Source: Arthrobotrys musiformis
Lineage: Eukaryota > Ascomycota > Orbiliomycetes > Orbiliales > Orbiliaceae
Length of the DNA: 64,000 bases
NCBI GenBank assembly: GCA_036971715.1
Contig: JAVHJL010000003.1
Span: 4,588,001 to 4,652,000 of the forward strand
Reading direction: 5' to 3'
In this document: positions 45,895 through 58,585 of the stretch, in pieces
How the letters are laid out: every line of letters starts with the position of its first letter
Position numbering within the stretch: the stretch's first letter is position 1
The notes under the pieces: generated by a model
Database searches by the model: none
What the model saw: the letters and a program-made list of their open reading frames with translations, nothing else
Told to the model about the DNA's origin: nothing
Translations under genes and position numbers: made by a program

Positions 45895-46166
45895 GGTGTG
45901 CTCTACATCATATACGCTGACGATTTAATAGTTTGATATTGTGAGACAAAAATTAATGTAGAGGTTTGGCTGACCCTACTAGTACCCTGAAGTTTCACTT
46001 AGACCAGACATGCACCGCACAGAAATCATACATGTTTGTGATTTTTTGAATTTAAATTGCTTGAAAACTTCTTACTCATAGTAGAACACCCACTCCTCGC
46101 ACGACCCAATACACATATATATAGTTTACGGGACACTTCGGAAACAGATCCTTAAACGTGCGGAAT
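45895..46166. other. Intergenic spacer
   Basis: Upstream region of the small Cys-rich gene and 3' flank of the next minus-strand gene. No feature recognised. Confidence 0.4.
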
Positions 46167-46969
46167 TCAGTGTCTAACCCATACACAGTTTCCATCAGGG
46201 TTTCTTCTCCATGTGACGGCTATTTCGGTCCCGGGAGGCTTCCCTCGAAAGTCAATCTCTGTAAACCAAGAATAGGACACCCACTCCATCTTATCGAAGC
46301 TGCCCAGCTCGAAATCTCCGAGAGCGATATAGTAGACGTGTATTTCAGGGGTGAACGTCAACGTGCCGTCAGGTATGGCGGGGCATAAAGCGACTGGAAC
46401 GATTTCTCCGCTGTCTGGGTTCTTGAGTCCCATACCCATTACAATCATTTCTAGCACAATTAATTTTTGTCGCAAAGCGTTAGAAAATGTATTCGAGACG
46501 GTTTAATACATTAATATTATCATGGAGGTCGGGGTGAATTACCATCCTCGGAATGGATTATATTGGTTGAAGTGCTTATACGAAATGACCCATCCATAGT
46601 CGTCGTAGTCGTCGCAGTGTCATCAAAAAAGGGCTTTTTGCCAGTGGTGTTCGTGTTACAATCAATCTTGACTACCGAACCTTTTACCGGTCGCTTGGTT
46701 AGCTTTACCGGGCGGGCTTGTAAATTATCAATTGTGGTGGGCGCCAGGTAGTCCGGATCGGTATGATCATTCGGGGTGGTAGCCACGACAGCATATGGTT
46801 CTGGGATTATCGTGACCGTGCCTGACTCCAGCGCTCCGATCCTGGTACATTGATAGAGAGAGGCATAGAGTGTTGCCTTGGTCTTGATGGGGGCTGGGTA
46901 GATATAGAAACTAGTCGCCTCCATCCATTTATCTTCGTTCGTTATTTTAATAGTGTAAGGGACCGCCAT
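46167..46969 (-). CDS. Uncharacterised protein, two exons
   Basis: Minus-strand exons 46969..46543 and 46450..46167 (intron 46542-46451: GTAATT donor, TCTAAC branch site, GTGCTAG acceptor), 236 residues. The sequence is beta-rich throughout: YTIKITNEDKWMEATSFYIY, ATLYASLYQC, GTVTIIPEPYAVVAT, then in exon 2 GTLTFTPEIHVYYIALGDFE and GTEIAVTW. There is no signal peptide or membrane segment. The alternating strands suggest a single beta-sandwich or lectin-like domain, but I recognise no named family. It ends in RRNPDGNCVWVRH. The start codon is the only ATG before MAVPYT. Confidence 0.7.
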
Positions 46970-47745
46970 TTTGTTTTGTTTTTTTGTTTGGAGGACAAAA
47001 AGAAAATACGAAAGATCAGGAATTTGAACGCTTTGAAGGATTGGGCTGTGATACAGGGTTTTTCAGCCCCATCTATGCAGGCTATCGATATCGCGTCCGC
47101 GCGGGGTTTTATCAATCTTGTCATCAATTTCTTGAGGTGGGTCTGTGCGTGGGAACCGGACGTTGCATTTCTTGTGTTGTTGGTTCTCAATTGATCAAGG
47201 TCGACGTCTAGTCTCAGTGCAGTCTCGAAACGTTCGAAACTAGCTTTGGTAATGCTACGAGACTGAAACTAGCCTTTAGTTAGTCAACTATCCAGATTAA
47301 CTTTGGACTGATGCAGTTAAACTAGGGATCGCGAGACTAGGAGGCTAGCGTTCCAGGTGCATTATAGACTAATATACGTATGTCGACTCTAAATAATTAA
47401 TAATTAAATAACATATATAACCAGATACCATGGGTCCTAACGTTAACACCAACAGAATGCTACCATAGTATAATACAAAGGATATATATATAAGTTTTAG
47501 CCAGCTAAAAGGGGGGCAATTCCCCAGTAATCTGGGACGTACAGGCCGTGATGGATATGTATATATATGCCTTCCTGAATGTGCGCACATGTACATGGTT
47601 ATACATAACGCGTTAACGGACCATATATTCCCTTGCCAACCCCATATGGTTCAGCAGCCGACCGTCGCTATACTAGCGGCCATAAGGGTTCGTTCTAGCG
47701 ACCGAAGATTTACACGCTCGGACCGAGCACACCTAACACACACAT
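46970..47745. other. Intergenic spacer with short inverted repeat
   Basis: No gene. CAGTCTCG at 47220-47227 pairs with CGAGACTG at 47258-47265 around a GAAACTAGC repeat. The rest is AT-rich. Confidence 0.4.
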
Positions 47746-48991
47746 TTATTCCACGGCTGGTGGATTTTGCGGTGTAAATACCCAAGGCGCAATTGCTAGC
47801 CCCATTTCTTGCGGTGTATAGGAGGAGATTTTCGTCATTCCAAGCTTGAATGGCTCTTTAGTGCACATTCTCACAAGATTCTCACCTGTATACCATGAGA
47901 AGCTACGAAGTGAATAACGCGAAGGATAAACCGGATACTCCCCCATCTGCTTCGTTACATATGACGCAAGGATATAAAATGCGAAATTTGTTGGAGAACC
48001 GAGAGGACCGGATTTTTCCCATGTTTTCCCTACACCATTCAGCGCTAATTTTCTCGCCTCCCAGGCTCCGATCACTGGTACTTTGGCGGTTGTGTATCTG
48101 GGGTCTATTTCTACGTAGTCGTGAAAGGGAGGTGGCGCGATAAGATATCGAGCTAGCTTGGGTGAGCCTAGCCAAACCCTAGTCGTGGGTAGCTGATAAT
48201 ATACTTCCCGGACGTGGAATATGGCGTGGAGCATCCAGAGCTCGCGGCTTTCATAGAACCGAATGTCCCATGGGGATCGTGCAGGCATAGAGGGCGGTTG
48301 CTTTTTACGACAATATTTCGCTTGCTCGATCAGCAACTTTAGGGGGGGTCTCTCAAACCATGAAGAGCATATCGCTATGTCAAGTTGGGAGACAGGAGAG
48401 GTGTCCTCGCCACTATATGTCATCCAAACGAGATCAGACCGAGCATAGTGATCACACCGGCCCTCAAAAGGTTTCTCGCAGGTAATCCAGGGTCCGGAGA
48501 ACCAGTAGGATCTCTTAGTCCAGTCGTGCGCGGCCTTCATCATGTCTATTTTATTTTCGCGGTTGGTTAGATTCTGAGTATCCTCTTGCGAAATTGCATG
48601 CGCTCTTAAGTTGGGTATTTATGTAACGAGTTATACACTTATCAATTCCTAATGCTAACTTACTTTGAACTTTTCTTTTATAATCTCCCCAAGAAGCAAT
48701 CAAGTGGGTTCCCAAAAAGTCTATGGCTGCAAAAGAAGCCCAATCCGGCTCCAGCACATCTTCTAACATGACTTTGATGGTTTCAAAGGCACCATTGATG
48801 GCCTCTGCCTGTTCCGAATTACAGTTGCGTTTCCACCTAAGGTTTTCCTTAGAGTTGATAGGCGCACCGCTCGTATTTTTAGTTTTATTTTGGGCCAAAA
48901 CCGTCGTTGCTTGAAGAAGGAGAATAATATAAGGAGCAAAGAAAAAGAAGAGGCCATATGCCGAAGCCGTGGCGAGGTATATTCGGGCCAT
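47746..48991 (-). CDS. Secreted metalloprotease-like protein, decayed active site (pseudoenzyme)
   Basis: Minus-strand exons 48991..48664 and 48545..47746 (GTAAGT donor, TCTAACC branch site, AAATAG acceptor), 375 residues. A long hydrophobic signal peptide (MARIYLATASAYGLFFFFAP to VLAQ) precedes the mature region. It shares its order of elements with the gene at 51777: an N-terminal helical part ending FLG-x13-YKRKV, an intron at the matching place, a Cys-rich segment (ITCEKPFEGRC) and a C-terminal helix (FAFYILASYVTKQMGEYPVYP against LCYVLATWLQKRYGQYPYRP). Where the paralogue has HEMMH this protein has HAIFH (residues 216-220), lacking the catalytic Glu. The later NAETY is TNFAF here. It is probably secreted but not proteolytic. 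Start chosen at MARIY, since the upstream extension lacks an ATG. Confidence 0.78.
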
Positions 48992-51776
48992 TGAAAATAT
49001 CAAATATTTTACCCTCCAAAATAAAATTGAAACACGATTCACAAAAGAAATGGCAAGCTAGATATGCTCAGCCTCGAGCCCAGACGAGATAACGAGAGGC
49101 GTGGTCTATAGTATATATATATAGAAGAAAGTTGATTCATTAGAGCCTATGCGTATAAGCAGCTGTGATGAGAAATTCCCTCGACCATGCGGAGGAAATA
49201 GCAAAATAGTCTAGATCCTGGATTGATATATATCGGGATGTCTTTAGGCTGCTCAATCAAAAAGGTTTGCAGAAACGGTAGGAGTTTCTAGCATTGACTG
49301 GTGAAAATTGGTACTGCGGACGTAGGTAGTGGGAGTTGCAAGTAATACGGCCCCAAAGTTTATTGACTCGTACGCATATATATGCCTCAAGCCCTTGATA
49401 ATTACTTAAGTGGGTAATTAAGCCTCATCATTTGCACGGCTGCGACTTGAGGCCACAAGCCAAAATTTAAAGACACATACACCTATGATCATATGAATGC
49501 TGGCTGAGGCTGGGAACGAGGCCAGCTTCGCCCCTTGTTAAGTTTTAGAAACTCGGTCCTTGGAAAATGGCGACAGTTGTATCACTTGTAGCCAATCGAG
49601 AGAAGCAATATATTATCAATGAACCGTTAACGCGTTCCAGCTCGCTCCCAGATCTAGAGCCGGGGTTACCTGGTCTCGTTCCCAGACGTCACAAAGGGGG
49701 CGAGTTACCGGTTACGTGCCACAACTTTCTGTATAACCATCAGTTTATCGAGCTTTGTAGTGGACCCAGAGAGCACACTGGTTTAGAAATATATATAACG
49801 TATTCGATTTTTTTTCATCTTGTTGCACGTTGGCGATGGGGTTGGCTGTTGGCCAATTGGCGAGGGCTGCGCACGCATTTGCACAAACTGCTAAAAAAGA
49901 GATTTCATGAATTCAGCCATGTTTGATACTCACAGGAAACACCAATTACAAAATTCACATACACACTCCGGGGGTTAGATTGCGCGGGTAAGGGTAGGCG
50001 TGATAAATACTGGCATATGTATGTGCATCTTCCAGTTAAAATCTACAAGTTCTTGGTTTATACACTGTTATTCATCGATGATGTTTGATAAAATGCAACA
50101 GCCAACATGGATCCTATGACACTCCAACCGGTTAACTCAACCCTCTCTACTCAATTGCGAAACCTCCATGCTAGGTATTGGTTAAGATCATACAGGGCGG
50201 TAGATCTATAAACCCCGCCTTAATTAGGTATCATTATTTATATCCTGCGGTACCGCGGTGCTGGTGGGAAAAAAAACTCTGCCTCAGGGGCGCCTGGTCT
50301 CGAGGCTAGGAAAAAACAAAGCTTTGAGGGGAGACAGTACATGTACGTATACGTGTATGTACAACAATTAATCGAGACAGAGTTAGTGTGGAGTGTTCGG
50401 TGGTTGGCACGGAAGGGTCTCGAGGCTAGCACGGAAGCTAGTTATAGCACTTTAGTACTATTGCATATACACACACATAGATCTAGATACGTATTTATAC
50501 ATAGGGACTAAATATCTACAGAATTAATCCGAGAACCATCATGTTAGTTATGTTCATCACGCCGGGCCCGAGAACCCAGCTCCGCCTCTCGATTCTTCGA
50601 TCCTGGGCTCAAATGACACACTCCAGGCTAATGACACATGCACCCATGGGATTGTGAGCCCTTGAATTGAATTGATCAATTGACCTAGTTCACATGTCAA
50701 TTAAATGTAAGAAGGAGAGGGTACGAGCCCAAGCTAATTGTTTCATTTTAAAATACAAATATTTGTCACTATATCTAGATATCTACATCGATCTAGCTCG
50801 ATCACGGGTTTCTTGACCATATGGCAAAGCCTCGCAAAAATAACATGGGGTCGATGGCAACATAAACCGGGGCATAAAAGCCAAATACAGAGCACCATAC
50901 ATTTACAAGATTTCAGCGCCACATTTCCAGTATCATAGCATAGCCCCTTGAACATTGAATTCGAACTATCCCTTTTCCACTTTACTTTTCTCAATTCAAT
51001 TATTTGGCCTATATAGCTATTTCGCCCTGGCCTTAGAAAATCTAGCCAACGTTGAAATTGTTCCACAAACACAACGAGGAGGGCCTATTCTGTTCTCACG
51101 GCCGGCTTGGCCTAGAAAAATCCAACATTGGTTCCGCGTGGTTGTAGTGTTTCGAATGTTGAAGCCAACAATATCATGTCATTTCCCTCAGAAACCACCC
51201 TAGGTACGGGACAAGATTAACCACCCTTTATTTCAACTTTGCTACCATATGGCCATACACAAAGTAGCAGATTATTCTTGTCTAAGACAGGTGCATGTTG
51301 CTAACTAAGCTGAGATTCCAAGATCGATATCGATTTATCTTGTTACGGTGCATATGCGAAAGGCCTTATCAATCTTTTTCTTGTGCTAAGCTCAGCTACA
51401 GACGTCGACCTATGCTTAAAAAACAGGCGAGTAGTTCATGAGCCCATGAAACCAAACGCAACGTGATTTAGCCAGATCATGGGTCTAGTTTCGATACAAC
51501 TAAACCATATAATCTTAATTTTATTTTAACCCACTCCCTTTGTACAATCGCCCCAGCCGTCGCCGCTTTATATAGCTTACCTCTGTCCTCAAGACTAGCT
51601 TACCTCTATTTTGAAGTAAAGCCCCCTCCGGCCAATACTCTAGCACACACCAGATCTAAAATTTACTCCCAGAAGGAGTCTTGATTTGCCTATACTCAAT
51701 TCTAACTTTTAATTTACCGATTTTGTTCGCTGCCCCCGGGCCCCCGGCCCCGAGATCTCGAGATTCGAGTAATGCA
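48992..51776. other. Divergent intergenic region between protease paralogues
   Basis: About 2.8 kb with no supported gene. Two copies of the dispersed motif in inverted orientation lie at 49508-49526 and 49671-49686. A 119-codon frame spanning the second copy (49567-49926) is not convincing. TCTCGAGGCTAG recurs near 50300 and 50418. Confidence 0.45.
49506..49705. repeat. Inverted pair of dispersed motif copies
   Basis: GAGGCTGGGAACGAGGCCAGC (49506-49526) and TGGTCTCGTTCCCAGACG (49671 on) face away from each other, opposite to the 4097-4410 arrangement. The right copy extends as TCACAAAGGGGGC, matching 4119-4132. Confidence 0.5.
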
Positions 51777-53358
51777 ATGAAGGCAACCTTTATAGCGATC
51801 ACTGTGGCGGCGGCCATAGCCCAATTTATCTCTGCAGAACTAACCGATCCCACAAATTCACCTTCCAACCACTCTGGTAGAGCCATCGTTTATACACTGA
51901 CCGAAGCCCAAGCGGCCAGGGCTCAGGCGAGGGTTGACATGTTGTCGAGCGTACCGCACACTAAGGTAAACACGGAGGAGATATCAAAATTGATGGAAGG
52001 CGGCACTAGTCCTCTGAAAGGGTTTGAGGGATGCACCGAAGATCAAAAGTATTTCATCTTCCAGGCGTTCTTACAGGTCCGAAAAATTTTCGAACCCGTT
52101 GTAAAGAGATGGAAGGATTACCCTATTGATTGGACAAGTGCCGCGGCTCTTGAGTTCTTTGGACCTCCAGTGGACACACGCAAGTATCGTAAGACCGTTC
52201 GATGTAAGTTCAAAGCTAGCTGCGAATCATTTAGGTGGAAACTGTACGCATAGGGTACTCTAGATCTAGTGTTCCTTTTGCGGTTTGCGGTTTCCTAGGT
52301 TAGCCTTAACAAGGTACGCTTCCCATTGTGATATGTTTCTGACAAATGGAAACTCTCCAGACAATCTCGGTCATGCCTCTCTCTACTTGAATTCCAATGA
52401 CCCACCTGGATGGACGTTCGTACGGTGTGATGATCGCACGGGAGGGTGCCATGTCAATCCATATACCTATGCTTATGTGCCTGGCCATGGTAAGGATCCT
52501 GGTGAACGGTCAGCTTACATAAACTTCTGTAAATATTATTTTACACACGCCGTAGATTTTGACAGGATGATAAAATGGGTTGATGGGCATGATGACCCTG
52601 GCCAGGCGTCCACCGATTTGGGTTTATTTACGGAGACTGCTGGTAAGTTCTCTCGTTTTATGGTCCAATGCGACTCGGTCGCTTTTGAAAGCGCTTTTTA
52701 TAATACCCTTTTGCGTTTCCAAACTGACGCAATGCTTTCGTAACCATTAGCTGGTGTATTTATTCACGAAATGATGCACGCATGGCCAAGGGCTTTTACC
52801 CATAGAGATTATCTAGAGCGATCGCCCAATTGGAGCTCGCTTCAAATCACAGACGTCCCAGTGCGTTTGCCTGATGTGCCCAAAGAGAAATGGCCCGTCG
52901 CCTACGGATGTGATATGGTAAGAACTTTGGCTTGTGGGATCACTAAGCCCCTGTGGCATCCCGTCGATCCGTCGAGTAACGCGGAGACGTATTTATGTTA
53001 TGTGCTGGCTACATGGCTGCAAAAGAGATATGGTCAGTACCCCTATAGGCCTCTAATTGAGTATCCGGGCCTCTACACAGGATACTGGCCGTATGAAAGG
53101 AGCCATACTTTCCTTCAAGGTGGTGATCAAGTAGGCTCTGCGGAGCTGAACTTGACTGCAAGAGAGCTAGAAGTGGAGGCTTGCAACAAATTGACCGAAC
53201 CACGGGTGGAAACAGCATCTTTCAATGGGTCTCAGCCTATTTCAAAGATATTCAGTTTCGGTATCACTCGAGAGCTATGCTCAAGTGCAAATTGGTACAG
53301 CTACGGTACGGATGTTAACTACACAAAACCGGTACCGGGCGAATTCTCAAAGTCATGA
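51777..53358 (+). CDS. Secreted zinc metalloprotease (HEMMH)
   Basis: Three exons: 51777..52203, 52304..52642 and 52751..53358; 457 residues. A signal peptide (MKATFIAITVAAAIAQFISA) precedes a helical N-terminal half (LTEAQAARAQARVDML, FIFQAFLQVRKIFE). A segment with cysteines follows (FVRCDDRTGGC, INFC). The zincin motif is AGVFIHEMMHAW, with HEMMH at about residues 261-265; the intron before it restores the frame exactly. About 70 residues later lies SNAETYLCYVLATW, positioned like the NADSYALFA segment of fungal M35-type (aspzincin) proteins, with Glu as the possible third ligand. Substrate unknown; secretion suggests nutrition or host/prey interaction. The first intron's acceptor (GGTTAG) is less certain than the second. 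The divergent paralogue lies 2.8 kb upstream. Confidence 0.85.
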
Positions 53359-56277
53359 GGTCTTATCCGGCTCTGCCCCAATGGATATCGATACCGCCCT
53401 CCCGAATTCGGATATTTGGGTGTGGAGGGTGGGGAAATTGTAGATTGGAGGGCAATAGTATATATGCGCTAGGGGATTATACGTCCTGAGGGTCAAGCCT
53501 GCTCTGGTACGCGCGTGTAGTTATATACCTGGAGATACGGGCACGGGGGGTGCTAGTTCTTCTGGTACATACTTCAGTATATACACTTCACATACCGGAT
53601 CAATTCTACGTACATTTGTGTGCATCGGCATGTCTAATTAGTGGGGGTCTAATTTCCTGACTGCTTTAAATGTTAATTAATATATCCTGAGCTAGTTTCA
53701 ATTCGAATCCATCTACTTTAATTTAAGACGTATAAAATTTCAGAGTGGGCCATGCACATATGTATGATCTACTCTAGGGCGTCGGCAAGGTTGTGATTAA
53801 TAGTACATGCATGTACACAAGTACCCCAACTGAGGTTTTCAAGGATTCGAGGCTAGGTTTTCCAGCGCTGCTCGCACCGAAATTTTCAAAGTTCCAAAAT
53901 TCAAACCGCAACTATAGATAATTCATTATTTTCCGCCCCTAACTAGGCCGCGCCATCTAGGCTGTGGCAATGACTTGAGATAGATATATACGTATATATA
54001 TACCGTGGCTTGGTATCGATAGCTATCGATAGAGAGCTTGAAGTGACTTAAAAGGCCTGGCCAATTTGAGAAATGGGCATCAATCTGCTTGCAATGAGCA
54101 ACCGGTCTAGCTAGTTCATCTACCTCGACTCGAAAGCCTGTGCTGAACCCCCAAAAATTTGCAATCTATACAATACTTAACCCACTTTTTGCATGCTGTG
54201 CATGACTGTAACGTTGACGATGTACAAGCGCGAGGCTGCAAATGTTGAGTGGCGCAATCGATAGTTCTGCATATGCACGTGCGTATACTACTAACGTCAT
54301 TTAATTCATGTTACAAGTAGTGCGCATGCGAACTACATCGTCTAGCAGACCACGGCCCATATACGGGATCCGGGGAGTACTCGAGTCACATTGAGTACGA
54401 GGCTATGTTACACAGGAATACCTGCACATGGGACCAAATGCGGACAACCAGCCACACCTAAACACCAATTGCCAATGTGTTGCGTGGAATAGACCCATAA
54501 CCGCTACCATGATATCAGTCTCGTTTCAGCCAGCACGATATGAGTCGATAGATTATGATATCCAATCCGACCCAAATTCATCTTTCTGGATACTCTGACC
54601 TAACGTTACGGACCCAACGGAACCTAGATTTGGCATGAATACGAGAATTTACTCCAGGCTAGAATACGTATCCATACTAGAATACGTAAGCATAGTAAGT
54701 AATCCAGCATATATCACCGGCGATGGGAACCTTTAATCTGACCCCGGCTTAGCCTTTGCTTGCATTGCGGGATTTCCTTGTCAATGTCATAACTTATGCC
54801 AATTGCAACTCTAAGGCGCATGCTGGATGACCAAGCATTGCAGTCAAGCACTTGATCAATTGAGCACCAAACTCGCCTCCTTAATCTGAAGCAATTGGAC
54901 CGGTAACTATGGAGCTCGGGATGGTCATTGTGAGGCATCTCCGACTACGGAAGCTGTCCCGTTATCGTTCAGTCCAGTCCATTCTAGTCTAGCACTGCAG
55001 TCCACTATCAAGGCAGAATGATGCCAAAGATATCACCACATAACTAACTAATGTACATGTGCACAATTTCCCGTCTTTCCGTAAGTCGGGCCAAGCCATG
55101 AAAATGGGGGCACTTCCTGTTTGCAGTGAAGCGTGATATCGATGATTCAGCCAATTGTCGCCCGCCAGCACCCATCCCTGTCGGCCAGCAAATAGTGATG
55201 CAGAACCACGACCGCCTCAAACATATCGAATCAGACAATCCATGGAACGCTTCTTGCAGCAAAACGCAAATGTGAGAAAGGGGAAGGGTATCCCAAGCCA
55301 ATTGTGATTTGACCAGTACGAAGGCCGTTTGGAGTTAATTCGAAATAGAATAGCTCGGACAGAATATGGGATTATTTGGGCTACCCTCGCCCCGTAATCA
55401 AGTGACGACGCTAAAAATTGCTACTTGCTCTTGCTCTTGCTTGTTCACGTTCTGCTTCTGTTTTTGTCCCTTCTTTCTTTCTTTGGAGCTCTTGGCCATC
55501 TTCAAATCTTCCTACCCGCTCGGCTAGCTAAGTGCCTAGCTTAGTTGGCCAGCGATGCAGCTAACCAGAATAGTCTTATCGAACTAACGTTTCGTTCGCT
55601 GGCAGGAGCGGGTGAGGGCATGGGCATTGACATGTCTCCTCACTTGTCGCCTGCCACCTGTTTCCCTTCCTCCCTTCAAGATGGGCCAGTGGAATCCCGT
55701 CAGCTAGCCAGCAATGGCCACTGGGCAGTGAACAGTGAAGCGGGGGAAGCCTGTTCGGTGTGATACTCACTCGCTTGCTCCAGCTAAATATGGTATATAG
55801 AAACCCCCCTTCTTTTTTTTTCACTTCGCATTTTTTCCTGGATCCATGTTCTTATAAAGTTCTTCGAGTTCCAAAGGTTGCAGCACCTCTTAATATTCCG
55901 AAATCACGAGGAGACCGCTTTGCTTTCCCCCTTCAAGCAATTTTTCAGGGCGAACGACAGAAACATTCTTTGACAGAATTGCCCAGCCACGACTTCGTTC
56001 CTTTCTAGCCTATAATTGCGCACTTGCTTGACTTAAATCTGAACTCCGAACTCATCAACTTCTCCTGAGAATCCCTTTTTCCGAACAAATAAAAGCGAGC
56101 TACTTAAAAACTCAGCTTGGTCCTGAGCTAGAGCTTCCTCTCTTTCTTTTCTTCTCTATTGTATTGTATCAGTCGTCCTAGTAGTCAGCTTGGAGCTAGC
56201 TATTGCACCTGTTTCATATTACCTTGCCAGCACAGAAAGATCGGACGGCCTTCCGCCCTAGCTAGAAGGACTGTACG
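53359..56277. other. Gene-poor region
   Basis: About 2.9 kb, AT-rich, no supported gene. TATCGATAGCTATCGATAG lies near 54014-54032. A 72-codon frame at 55545 has no motif. The last 200 bases look like the promoter and leader of the next gene. Confidence 0.4.
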
Positions 56278-57902
56278 ATGGCCCCAACAAGAACGAAAAC
56301 CCTTAATTACACCGTCGAGGTTGTCGACAAGGCCGGAAAGGCAATCCATACTGTGAGTATCTATCTATAATAGATAGCCCCTACGCTGGTCGATTTTTGA
56401 CCGGCCAGCTTCGCCACATTCTTGATCTCCCTCATCGAGGTGCATTGATGCCCCATCGGGCCAAGTCACAAATTGTGTAAGAGAATTGAGTTGGTTTCGC
56501 TAACACCCAACCTCCCACAACACAGTCCAAAACCATCTTCGGAGCACTCCGTGAGGCTCGTGAGGCCTACAAAGCAAAAAGAGCCGAACGTAAAGCTGAA
56601 CGAGACGCCGAGAAGGCTGCTCGCCGCGCCATAAAGGAACGTGCATACGAGGAGCAAGTCCGCGAAGCCCGTCGCGCCCGTCGAGAAGCTCGCCGCGCCA
56701 TCGAAGATGATAGCCGAACAGAAGAACGTCGCCGCGAACGTCGCGAACGCCGTGAGCGTCGTATGATTGAAGATGGAAGGAGTGAAGCTGGTACCGAAGT
56801 TAGGGACCGTGATGCAGGGTCCGATACTTCGAGTATATACTCCCACCGTGATGGAAATGGTTCGACTGGAGCTTTGACGCTCAGGAGTGCTTCCACAACG
56901 GATTTGTCGTTACCACCTCTTCCGCCAAGACCGGAGGTCGACGAGGAGGATGATCATTTGACTGCGTTGTTTACGCAGGTTCAAGATATCATTGATCACG
57001 CTGCTGCCACTCAGGCTTCAGTTGTGACCTTGGTAGATGCCTTAAGGCGGGAACCGGAGACATTGGCTATGGTCGGACTTACGCTGGCGGAAATCTCGAC
57101 CATTGTCGCCAAGTTGTCGCCGGCGGCGCTTGCCGGTGTCCAGTTAAACTGGCCTGTTGTTTTTGCTTTCTTGTCCAGCCCACAATTCGCAATCGTTGCT
57201 GGGGGTGTTATCGGAACCACTGTCATTTTGATGGGCGGATATAAGATTATCAAGAAGATGATTTACGGCGAGCCAGCCAAGCCACCAGAAATCATCGATA
57301 TGGGTGGTACCGTTGTTGAGGAGGGCGACGTTAGAGCAATCACAGCTGCTGGGGAGCCTCCAGCTCCGGCCCCGATCCCGGCCCCAGCGCCTACCGCCGC
57401 GGTTATGGAGATTACACAGAGGGTAGAGGATATCAAGGTTAACGACACAGCAAGGGAGAGAGAACGCGAGAGGCATCACAGGTCTAGAAGGGATTCTATG
57501 GACGACCCGTTGGCCTTTGGACATTCGGAGCCCCGACGAAGACACACGCATCGTGATGAAGGGTCCAGGAGGTCAACTGATGACCACAGAAGACCTTCGA
57601 TGTCCTCGAGATCACACACCGCCCCTGTGGAGAGCAGGATAACCGAACTCCCGGTCACCACCAAAGCCCAGCAACCAGAAGTTCCACCACTTGCCTTCGA
57701 TGTCTCTAAAAAGGAGAAGAGATCATCCTCCAGGAGCCGACCATCGAGATCCAAGAGCGAGTATAAGCCCAGAAGCCCGAAGAGCGACGACAGCAAGAGG
57801 TCGTCTGAAAAGTCGTCTGAAAAGTCGTCCGGCAAGAGGGAAAGGGACACCAAGGACCCTGAGGAAGGGGGTAAATATTTCCTTGTGAGGAGGCGAAAGT
57901 GA
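56278..57902 (+). CDS. Charged coiled-coil protein with one membrane segment
   Basis: Two exons, 56278..56352 and 56526..57902, 483 residues. The first exon (MAPTRTKTLNYTVEVVDKAG) joins SKTIFGALREAREAY in phase. Residues 28-100 form an Arg/Glu/Ala helix of very high charge. Next comes an acidic linker and an amphipathic region (TLAMVGLTLAEISTIVAKLSP) before a hydrophobic segment (FAIVAGGVIGTTVILMGGY, about 230-248) that is probably membrane-spanning. The C-terminal half is Ser/Arg/Lys-rich and disordered, with a short SSEKSSEKSSGK repeat, ending YFLVRRRK. This layout recurs in fungal hypothetical proteins. No enzymatic motif. Confidence 0.82.
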
Positions 57903-58585
57903 TTCAATGCAGTACACATAATCGACCATATCACGACAGAAGTTATTGCGTCATGTCAACGGCGGTCCTAGCTAAAAACATGATGTGTTTTTTTCTACTG
58001 GCGGTGTTCTCTTATTTTCATTTGCAGTTCTGGGGGGCGGTATCTTTTTCGATTTTAGCATCAGATTGAGGGGCATTTTCAGCGAGCAGGAGTTTCTCTT
58101 TTTTTCCCACCCTTCTAGAAATTTCTATCTTCTACCTCCTTATCTTCGGACCATACCTCATCGTCGTATGGATGGAAATCCCGACGCACTTATATATTAT
58201 TATACACATCCAATCTGTTTTATGCCGGCTAGCATGCATGTTTACATAAATATTAAATATTACCAAACGATAGAATAGTTTATGCACACCTGGTCTACAA
58301 GACTTTAAGTATACTTAAATTTAGATTTATAATATTTAATTAGACGACTGGGAATTATAATTTTTCATGGCTGGTCAGATCTCCCAGATCTGGATGTTTG
58401 GAATGGAGCTCTTCGATCGCCGGCTAGTCGCGGCTTGCGTTGATAGCTTCCCCAGATTCCCGTTTCCACTGTTCCCCTTCGACAGTCCTGCACCTGCACC
58501 TGGTAACATCCAACTCGCATTCGAGGCCTCAATTCAGCAGGATCTTGGACTTCAACCATCACGAATACATATACAAGACTCCAAG
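57903..58585. other. Intergenic spacer
   Basis: 3' UTR of the coiled-coil gene and promoter of the E1 beta gene. The E1 beta frame stays open upstream to 58367 (codons with MAGQIS), but the mitochondrial presequence starts at the ATG at 58586. Confidence 0.4.

Noticed and set aside
49567..49926. 119-codon frame in the inverted-motif region
   Set aside because: Includes the dispersed repeat copy and has no protein-like features.
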